NCBI RefSeq assembly: GCF_009982895.1
Contig: NZ_WXZL01000035.1
Span: 1 to 28,365 of the forward strand
Source: Deinococcus alpinitundrae
GTDB lineage: Bacteria > Deinococcota > Deinococci > Deinococcales > Deinococcaceae
Direction: 5' to 3'
Length of the DNA: 28,365 nt
The notes below the pieces were generated by a model that searched no databases, was not told where the DNA came from, and saw only the letters and a program-made list of their open reading frames with translations. Within the stretch, counting starts at the first letter, position 1, and each line of letters starts with the position of its first letter. The translations under genes and the position numbers were made by a program. Below, one piece after another: positions 23,338-28,365 of this stretch.

Positions 23338-23388
23338 AAAAAGCGACGAACTCCGGAAGGGGGCACACTGAGAACCCACCTCCCGGAG
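23338..23388 (-). terminator. Hairpin between binding-protein and permease genes
   Basis: On the minus strand CTCCGG (23388-23383) pairs with CCGGAG (23356-23351), followed by TTCGTCGCTTTTT. It lies inside the operon, just after the binding-protein stop, and would attenuate permease expression. A second small hairpin (ACCCGTC/GACGGGT, 23302-23318) follows. Confidence 0.5.
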
Positions 23389-23404
23389 CCTGCCGCCTGG
23401 CGGG

Positions 23405-25051
23405 TTACTTCTTGCTGATCTTCTCGAATCTCACGTCGCCGTTGGCGTTGCGGCCAAAGCCGACCACGCTGGCGCTGATGACCACGGGCTTGTAGGGCTG
23501 ATACAAAATGGCGAAGGGGCCGTCTTTGGCGACCAGTTCGGTGAGCTGCTTGTAGAGCCCCAACCGCTTGGCCGGGTCGTTTTCGATGGCGGCGCTCTGG
23601 GCCAGTTTGCTGGCCGCGTCGTTTTGCCAGACGTTGCGCCAAGCCAGCGACTTGGCGTTGAAATCTGCCAGCGGGGTGCCGTTGCCGTCGGCGTCGGCGT
23701 AGTCGGGACTCCAGGGGGCCATGATCAGCTCGGCTTTCTGGGCGCGGTACATGGTGTAGAGATCAGCGCTCACCATCTGCTTGATGTTGGCCTTGATGCC
23801 GACTTTGGCGAGGTCCGACTGAATCTTGGCGGCCAGATCCTGGCACGGTACGCCTCCGGCGCACGAACCGGTCGGAATCGAGAAGTCCACGCTCAGGTTG
23901 CTCTTGCCCGCTGCCGCCAGCAGCGCCTTGGCCTTGGCCGGATCGTAGCTGTACGGCAAAGCGGTGTTGGCTCCAGCCAGCCCGATCGGGATGATGGTCT
24001 GGGTCTTGCGCCCCAGGCCCTGGAGGAGGCTCTTGATGATGCCGTCCTGGTCGATCGCGTAGCGGACCGCCTCACGCACGCGGGGGTCTTCGAACGCGGC
24101 TCCCTTGCCGGAGTTCATGCCCAGATACTGCAGCTGAAAGGTGCCGGTCTTGAGCCCCTTGAGTTTGGGGTTTTTCAGCGCGGTCTTGAAGGCGTCGGGG
24201 GTGTAATCCCAGGCCACGTCGATCTCGCCGGAGTTGAGCGCCGACTGCTGCACCGCCGATTCCAGCATGTAGCGCAAGATGACCCGCTTGATGTTGGGCG
24301 ACTTGCGCCAGGCGCTGGGATTCACGTCCAGCGCCACCTGGGCACTGCGGTCCCAGCGGTTGAGTAAGAACGGCCCCGACCCCGCCGAGTGGTCCTTGAG
24401 CCAGGCCGTGCCGTAGTCGCCGCTCTGCTCGTGGGCCTTGGCTTCCGCCGCATCGACGACGCCCGCCACATTGAAGGTCAGCAGCGCCAGCACGATGTTG
24501 GGGTTGGCGGTCTTGGGAATGTCCATGACCACCGTCTTGGCGTCGGGGGCTGTCACCGAGCCGACCTTGAGGTTGGCCACGTCGGTCAGCAGAAAGCTTG
24601 ACGGGGTCTTGAGCTGAATGACCCGGTTGAGCGAGTACACCACGTCGGCGGCGGTTACGGGCCGCCCGGTGCTGAACTTGGCGGCGCGCAGCTTGAAGGT
24701 GAGGCGCGAGCCGCTGGCGGTGGGCGTCACGGTCCAGCTGGTCGCCAGCCGGGGGCGCACCTTGGTCAGGTCGTTGCCCTCGTAGGCCACCAGGGTGTCG
24801 TAGAGGTTTCCGGCCAGCAGCGAGCCGGTGAACTCGTACGAGACGCCAGGGTCGAGCGTGATCAGATCGGAGAAGTCGCCGCCCAGCACCAGGGTGCTCT
24901 CGCGGCCCGACTGCGCGGCGGCCAGCGGCAAGCTGAGGGCCAGCGCCAGGGCGAGGCTGCGGCGCAGCAAACGGCTGGGCAACGGCGGCTTGGACAGAAG
25001 GGGTCGGGCTGTGCTGGACGCCAACGGGGTGCTTGCTTCGGCTGGGTGCAT
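23405..25051 (-). CDS. Peptide/nickel ABC transporter substrate-binding protein (family 5)
   Basis: The product has 548 residues from the ATG at 25051, which follows GGGAGG. The N-terminal 48 residues are a long polar stretch, then a hydrophobic signal (SLALALALSLPLAAAQ). The mature protein has SBP family 5 markers: LDPGVSYEFTGSLLAGNLYD, TFKLRAAKFSTGRPVTAADV, AVRYAIDQDGIIKSLLQGLG, SYDPAKAKALLAAAGK, and a C-terminal GPFAILYQPYKPVVIS. It delivers substrate to the permeases encoded next. The disulfide candidate CAGGVPC (in SIPTGSCAGGVPCQDLAAKI) is typical of relatives. It starts the operon and is read away from the histidine kinase gene at 25294. Confidence 0.93.
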   Translation of the reverse strand: MHPAEASTPLASSTARPLLSKPPLPSRLLRRSLALALALSLPLAAAQSGRESTLVLGGDFSDLITLDPGVSYEFTGSLLAGNLYDTLVAYEGNDLTKVRPRLATSWTVTPTASGSRLTFKLRAAKFSTGRPVTAADVVYSLNRVIQLKTPSSFLLTDVANLKVGSVTAPDAKTVVMDIPKTANPNIVLALLTFNVAGVVDAAEAKAHEQSGDYGTAWLKDHSAGSGPFLLNRWDRSAQVALDVNPSAWRKSPNIKRVILRYMLESAVQQSALNSGEIDVAWDYTPDAFKTALKNPKLKGLKTGTFQLQYLGMNSGKGAAFEDPRVREAVRYAIDQDGIIKSLLQGLGRKTQTIIPIGLAGANTALPYSYDPAKAKALLAAAGKSNLSVDFSIPTGSCAGGVPCQDLAAKIQSDLAKVGIKANIKQMVSADLYTMYRAQKAELIMAPWSPDYADADGNGTPLADFNAKSLAWRNVWQNDAASKLAQSAAIENDPAKRLGLYKQLTELVAKDGPFAILYQPYKPVVISASVVGFGRNANGDVRFEKISKK

Positions 25052-25227
25052 GTGATCCTCCCTGAAAATGGTGGTCGTGTGGCCCGCGGGCACTGGCCCA
25101 AACAGGTAATGCGAGGAAGTCAGGTGGAGCGGTAGGCCGTCCGTGCCTGGCTGTTCCCATCCGGGCGGCCCACACCCGGTTGCGCTTCATTGTGCCACTC
25201 TTCATCTGCCGATGCCGGTATTTGGTT

Positions 25228-25240
25228 CAACCGTCGGTTG
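25228..25240. promoter_or_regulatory. Perfect palindrome between the divergent ABC operon and kinase gene
   Basis: CAACCG-T-CGGTTG is a 13-bp palindrome 53 bp before the kinase start and 177 bp before the binding-protein start. It may be an operator; the regulator is unknown. Confidence 0.35.
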
Positions 25241-25293
25241 CCCGCAGTCACCTACAGTCGCTTTCCCGGCGGCGGCGTACACTGGGCGGCGAA

Positions 25294-26649
25294 ATGACCC
25301 AGGTGCCTGCCGTTCACGCTTCAGTGCTGAATTTCCCGCCGCCCGGCGGCGAGTTGCGCGTGCTTCATCTCGAAGACAACATTCTCGATCAGGAACTGGT
25401 CGCCATCACCCTGGAAGCTGCCGACCTGCCCTGGGTGCCGCTGCTGCGCCAGGTCGAGACACCCGAGGCGTACCTGGCGGCCCTGGCCGAGTTCAGGCCG
25501 CATCTGGTGCTCTCGGACTTCTCGCTGCCCGGCTACGACGGTTTGTCGGCCTTCGAGGCGGCCCGCCGGGACACGGCCTACCTGCCTTTCATCATCGTGA
25601 CCGGCGCGATGGGTGAGGAGGTGGCCGTCGACACGCTGCGCCGGGGAGTCACCGATTATGTGCTCAAGCAGCGTTTGGAGCGGCTCGCGCCTGCCGTGCG
25701 CCGGGCCATCAGCGAGGCCGTCGAGCGTTCGCGGCGCGAACTGGCCGAGGGCGAGATCCGGGCGCTCAACGCCGCTTTGCAGGTACGTCTCAAGGAAGTC
25801 GAGCACCTCAACCAGGTGGCCGAGGAAGGCCGGGTCAAGCTCGAAGACACCGCTCAGCAGCTTGAGGAGGCGCTCAAACTCCAGAAGACCTTTCTGGCCG
25901 AGACCAGCCACGAACTCCGCACGCCGCTGACTGCGCTGCTCGGCTACCTGCGCCGGGTCGAGCGCGAGTTTGCCGCCGCGCAGGTGGCGCCCAGCCAGAC
26001 GCTGAGTGACGCCCAGCGGGTCGCCGAGAATATGACCCGGCTGGTCAACGATCTGCTGCAGCTCTCGCGCGGCGAACTGGTACAGAGCATCGAGCCGCAC
26101 TTCGTGAATCTGGGCGAACTGCTGCGGGCGGTGGGGCGCGATTACGGGGTGCGGGTCGATGCGGCAGACCTGGAAATCGTGGGCGATCCGGGGCGGCTGA
26201 CCCAGGTGTTCGTCAATCTGGTGACCAACGCCGTGCGGGTCAGCGGCGGAGCCGAGCAGGTCGGCCTGGAAGCGCGGGTGGAGGGCGGCCAGATCAAGAT
26301 CTGCGTCATCGATCACGGCCCCGGCATCAGCGACGAGATCAAGCCGCGGATCTTCGACAAGTTCTTCCGGGGCAAGGAGGCCGGGTCGGCGGGCCTGGGT
26401 CTGACCATCGCCCAGCAGGTCATCACCGCGCACGGCGGGGTCATCGGGGTGCGCGACACGCCGGGTGGTGGGGCCACCTTCGAGGTCTGTTTGCCCTCGC
26501 TCGACGACGACGAGGACTGGGACGGCCACTGGGCCGAGGTCTCCTGGGACGCGGCCTCACCCGACGCCGACGGGTCGGAGATAGCCGCAGCAGAGGAAGA
26601 CGGGCTGGAGCCGGAAGCGCAACCGGAAGGCGAGCCGGACACGAACTGA
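25294..26649 (+). CDS. Receiver-histidine kinase fusion protein
   Basis: The product has 451 residues from MTQVPAVHAS at 25294; an in-frame ATG at 25180 lies too far upstream and would add a basic leader. Residues about 20-140 are a CheY-like receiver with acidic pair E27-D28, phospho-acceptor D75 (LVLSDF), T103 and K125. A coiled coil at 140-200 leads to a HisKA dimerisation domain with H206 in ETSHELRTP. The HATPase domain has N312 (N box VNLVTNA), GPGISDE and SAGLGLTIAQQ. About 50 acidic residues form the tail. It has no membrane segment and no signal sequence. The output partner is not in the window; the receiver in front suggests it is switched by another kinase. Confidence 0.92.
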   Translation: MTQVPAVHASVLNFPPPGGELRVLHLEDNILDQELVAITLEAADLPWVPLLRQVETPEAYLAALAEFRPHLVLSDFSLPGYDGLSAFEAARRDTAYLPFIIVTGAMGEEVAVDTLRRGVTDYVLKQRLERLAPAVRRAISEAVERSRRELAEGEIRALNAALQVRLKEVEHLNQVAEEGRVKLEDTAQQLEEALKLQKTFLAETSHELRTPLTALLGYLRRVEREFAAAQVAPSQTLSDAQRVAENMTRLVNDLLQLSRGELVQSIEPHFVNLGELLRAVGRDYGVRVDAADLEIVGDPGRLTQVFVNLVTNAVRVSGGAEQVGLEARVEGGQIKICVIDHGPGISDEIKPRIFDKFFRGKEAGSAGLGLTIAQQVITAHGGVIGVRDTPGGGATFEVCLPSLDDDEDWDGHWAEVSWDAASPDADGSEIAAAEEDGLEPEAQPEGEPDTN

Positions 26650-26680
26650 AATCAACTGGCAGAAGTGAGCCGAACGGCGC

Positions 26681-26686
26681 TAGGCT
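26681..26686 (+). promoter_or_regulatory. -10 box of a leaderless promoter
   Basis: TAGGCT ends 6 nt before the ATG at 26693, with no ribosome binding site between. No clear -35. Confidence 0.5.
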
Positions 26687-26692
26687 GGGGCC

Positions 26693-27175
26693 ATGACGGC
26701 CACTCCAGACAGCATCACCGCGAACAGCACCCCAACAGACGCCGCCCTGGCCAAAACTGTTCCCAGCAAGACCATGCAGATCACCTGGCTCGGTGAGCAG
26801 CGCTACTTGGGCGTATCGGCATCGGGCCACCAGCTGCTGATCGACAACAGCCCGGTCAAGATCGGCGTCAGCCCGATGGAGGCGCTGCTGGGCGCACTGG
26901 CAACCTGCACCGCCTACGACGTGGTCGAGATCATGAACAAGCGCCGCACGCCGCTCGCCACCTACCGCATCGAAGTGGAGGGCGAGCGGGCGCAGAGCGA
27001 CCCCAAACGCTACACCCGCATCACCGTACGCCACATCGCCGCCGGAGCTGGAATCAGCCAGGAGCAACTGGTGCGCGCAGCCACGCTCAGCCACGAGAAG
27101 TATTGCTCGGTGGCGGCCAGCCTCAACAGCGAGATCGTGGTGGAAGCTCGGCTGGAGGACGCCGCCGCGAGCTGA
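26693..27175 (+). CDS. OsmC-family protein
   Basis: The product has 160 residues. After a 25-residue polar leader come ITWLGEQRYLGVSASGHQLL, SPMEALLGALATCTAYDVVE and ISQEQLVRAATLSHEKYCSV, the OsmC fold. Two cysteines, C72 (ATCTAYD) and C138 (HEKYCSV), occupy the positions of the peroxidatic and resolving cysteines of OsmC/Ohr enzymes, which reduce organic hydroperoxides. The spacing and the SPMEALLGALATC sequence fit the OsmC branch. The start is leaderless-type (TAGGCT, 6 nt). It follows the kinase gene by 43 bp but has its own promoter box. Confidence 0.92.
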   Translation: MTATPDSITANSTPTDAALAKTVPSKTMQITWLGEQRYLGVSASGHQLLIDNSPVKIGVSPMEALLGALATCTAYDVVEIMNKRRTPLATYRIEVEGERAQSDPKRYTRITVRHIAAGAGISQEQLVRAATLSHEKYCSVAASLNSEIVVEARLEDAAAS

Positions 27176-27199
27176 GGGGCACGGCTGGGGCGGCTGCGC

Positions 27200-27205
27200 T
27201 AAACT
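27200..27205 (+). promoter_or_regulatory. -10 box of a leaderless promoter
   Basis: TAAACT ends 8 nt before the ATG of the short ORF at 27214. Confidence 0.4.
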
Positions 27206-27213
27206 GCTCGGCA

Positions 27214-27279
27214 ATGAACGCTGCGCTCTTTTTTCCTTTGCTGCCCGCCCGCCGTGCGCCTGTCGGGGTGGGCGCTTGA
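27214..27279 (+). CDS. 21-residue upstream ORF coupled to the TetR gene
   Basis: The ORF MNAALFFPLLPARRAPVGVG has a -10 box 8 nt before its ATG and no ribosome binding site, fitting a leaderless message. Its TGA (27277-27279) overlaps the TTG of the TetR gene as TTGA. The TetR frame has no ribosome binding site of its own, so translation of this ORF probably delivers ribosomes to the TTG. A hydrophobic, proline-rich leader with no known match. Confidence 0.45.
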   Translation: MNAALFFPLLPARRAPVGVGA

Positions 27280-27869
27280 CCGGCAGTCTGTCTCTGGCCG
27301 CCGTCAGCCCGGTCAGCACCCGCGAGCGCATTCTGTCGGAGGGCGCGCAGCTGTTTGTCGCGCGCGGCTACCACGGCGTCAGCATGCGCGAGGTGGCGGC
27401 GGCGGTGGGCGTCACCAAACCCGCGCTCTACCACCACTATGCCGACAAGGAAGCGCTGTTTCTGGCGATTCTCAACGGCGCGCTCTCGGGGCTGTCGGGC
27501 GTGGTCGAGCGTGCCCGGCAGCCGCTCGATCTGCGCGGGCAGCTTCAGGTGCTGATTCACGAACTGCTGATCAGCGCTCCGCAGCAGCGGGTGGGACTGC
27601 AACTCGCCTCCGAACTCAAACACGTCTCCGCCGAGCGCCGGGCCGACTTCGAGCAGCGCTACCGGGCCATCTGGATGGGCGGGCTGGGCCACCTGATGGG
27701 CGAGGCCACCGCGCGCGGTGAATTCCGGGGCGACCTCGCCGGCCCGCTCCTGACGCGGGCGCTGCTGGGACTGCTCTACCCGCTGGTCAGCGGTCCGCCC
27801 GCGCCTGACCCCGATGGCACGGCGCGGGCGCTGGTAAGTCTGTTTCTGGACGGTGCGGGACGGCGCTAA
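27276..27869 (+). CDS. TetR/AcrR-family transcriptional regulator
   Basis: The product has 197 residues from a TTG at 27276. The helix-turn-helix is at about residues 18-60 (RILSEGAQLFVARGYHGVSM, REVAAAVGVTKPALYHHYAD), followed by KEALFLAIL, the classical TetR start of the ligand-binding helices. It resembles AcrR-type repressors. The TTG start is selected because it overlaps the stop of a 21-codon ORF whose own start has a -10 box. It lies 100 bp behind the OsmC gene. Target and ligand unknown. The stop lies within the tail of a doubtful opposite-strand ORF. Confidence 0.85.
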   Translation: MTGSLSLAAVSPVSTRERILSEGAQLFVARGYHGVSMREVAAAVGVTKPALYHHYADKEALFLAILNGALSGLSGVVERARQPLDLRGQLQVLIHELLISAPQQRVGLQLASELKHVSAERRADFEQRYRAIWMGGLGHLMGEATARGEFRGDLAGPLLTRALLGLLYPLVSGPPAPDPDGTARALVSLFLDGAGRR

Positions 27870-28048
27870 CTGAAGATGTGCTGTACCGTCACCCGCTGGG
27901 GGTCTGAGAGCACTCTGAAATGGTTTTGCCAGAACACTTTGCACGTTGTGGCCAGACCGACAGACACCTCACCGCATTGACAGTCCTGCATGAGCAACAG
28001 CTTCCTGCCCAGCTTGAGGTGCACCGGGACGCGACCTCGAAAGAACAT
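27866..28048 (-). CDS. Possible small protein, 60 residues
   Basis: The reading frame starts MFFRGRVPVHLKLGRKLLLM and ends FRVLSDPQRVTVQHIFS, convergent with and overlapping the TetR stop. It looks protein-like but has no ribosome binding site and no recognised family. It may be the remnant of a larger gene. Confidence 0.25.
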   Translation of the reverse strand: MFFRGRVPVHLKLGRKLLLMQDCQCGEVSVGLATTCKVFWQNHFRVLSDPQRVTVQHIFS

Positions 28049-28202
28049 GCAGACGGGATGGCAGCCGTCACTAGATGGAGATTAACCACGAGTGATCAGC
28101 CCCTCTACCCCTATAAAGCTCAAGATGTACATACGGTGAGGTATGAGGGTTCCGGGCCTGATACGCACACATCAGGGGCTAAGTAGATGACAGTTTTGGA
28201 GG
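28049..28202. other. Intergenic, no gene seen
   Basis: The stretch contains a small hairpin, CCTGAT/ATCAGG (28157-28162 / 28171-28176), and AT-rich promoter-like bases near 28108. No start with a plausible product is visible. Confidence 0.3.
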
Positions 28203-28365
28203 GATAAAAGGCTAGAGCCGCTCTGGGAAGGTGTTTTTGGTTATGAAAACACACCCGAGCGGCTCACCCACTCTATCGTCCTCAACCACCTGCGACAGCA
28301 TCCTTGGGGACTCGGTCTGCCGAGCCTGTCACTCTTGGTCGCGATTCTTCCGGCGCTGGTCCAAC
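28203..28365 (+). other. Open frame running off the window
   Basis: The frame from GAT at 28203 has no stop to the end and reads LEPLWEGVFGYENTPERLTH then VLNHLRQHPWGLGLPSLSLL, plausibly coding. No start codon is found inside, and a long hairpin (28215-28265) lies in its first third. It may be the beginning of an IS or a gene whose start is not recognisable. Confidence 0.3.
28215..28265. repeat. Long imperfect hairpin near the window end
   Basis: GAGCCGCTC (28215-28223) pairs with GAGCGGCTC (28257-28265); inside, GTGTTTT (28231-28237) pairs with AAAACAC (28246-28252). The 51-bp unit could be an IS end, attenuator or a structural RNA. Confidence 0.6.

Noticed and set aside
24072..25205. Minus-strand open frame overlapping the binding-protein gene
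   Set aside because: It is rich in Arg, Gly and Pro and out of frame with the clear SBP family 5 protein.
25321..26529. Long minus-strand open frame of about 400 codons
   Set aside because: It is the antisense of the receiver-histidine kinase gene; a high-GC artefact.
26441..27331. Minus-strand open frame opposite the OsmC and TetR genes
   Set aside because: Low-complexity Arg/Pro composition; both opposite-strand genes are well supported.

Overview
The window looks like accessory and regulatory DNA from a Deinococcus-type bacterium; this is inference, since no marker gene is present. The support is a high-GC background, a repeated promoter layout in which a TANNNT -10 box lies 5-8 nt before the start codon (leaderless genes at 1466, 1991, 2178, 20581, 26693 and 27214; leaderless mRNAs are well established in Deinococcus), TPR-GGDEF and TPR/SARP-type regulators, and IS4, IS630 and DDE_5/IS701-like insertion sequences.

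Layout. 1-860: the right end of an IS, an XRE-antitoxin-like remnant and an AT-rich small membrane protein. 905-3613: a SnoaL-like protein, small proteins and two lipoproteins. 3610-5107: a prophage or integrative-element scar. It holds a C-terminal integrase remnant, the 3' half of a tRNA-Val(UAC) gene acting as an attachment site, and a second, N-truncated integrase converging on it. 5251-5922: an exported protein of unknown function. 6177-9951: an oxidation locus with a TetR regulator, a secreted c-type cytochrome, a PQQ dehydrogenase with a lanthanide-type Asp-Tyr-Asp motif, and a secreted partner. A 20-residue leader peptide is coupled to the dehydrogenase start. 10226-14506: three minus-strand signalling genes, namely TPR-GGDEF, GAF-EAL and a TPR-winged-helix-BTAD regulator whose N-terminus is cut off. 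14533-18388: an IS nest. A decayed DDE transposase is followed by two direct copies of one 1196-bp IS4-family element, each with its own perfect 9-bp target duplication. The 400 bp between them carry a 45-residue secreted peptide gene with a strong ribosome binding site. 18389-20800: a MITE-like inverted repeat, a ProC-like dehydrogenase, two pseudogene remnants and a 56-residue membrane protein. 20813-25051: a minus-strand peptide-type ABC transporter operon (binding protein and two permeases, no ATPase) followed by a secreted protein. 25294-27869: a divergent receiver-histidine kinase, an OsmC protein and a second TetR regulator preceded by a 21-codon coupled ORF. 27870-28365: weakly coding, with a long hairpin near the end.

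The most interesting points are the orphan secreted peptide stranded by IS insertions near a truncated TPR/SARP regulator, the two short ORFs that overlap the next start codon by four bases, the unusual metal/disulfide residues of the PQQ dehydrogenase, and the tRNA-Val half-site shared by two integrase remnants.
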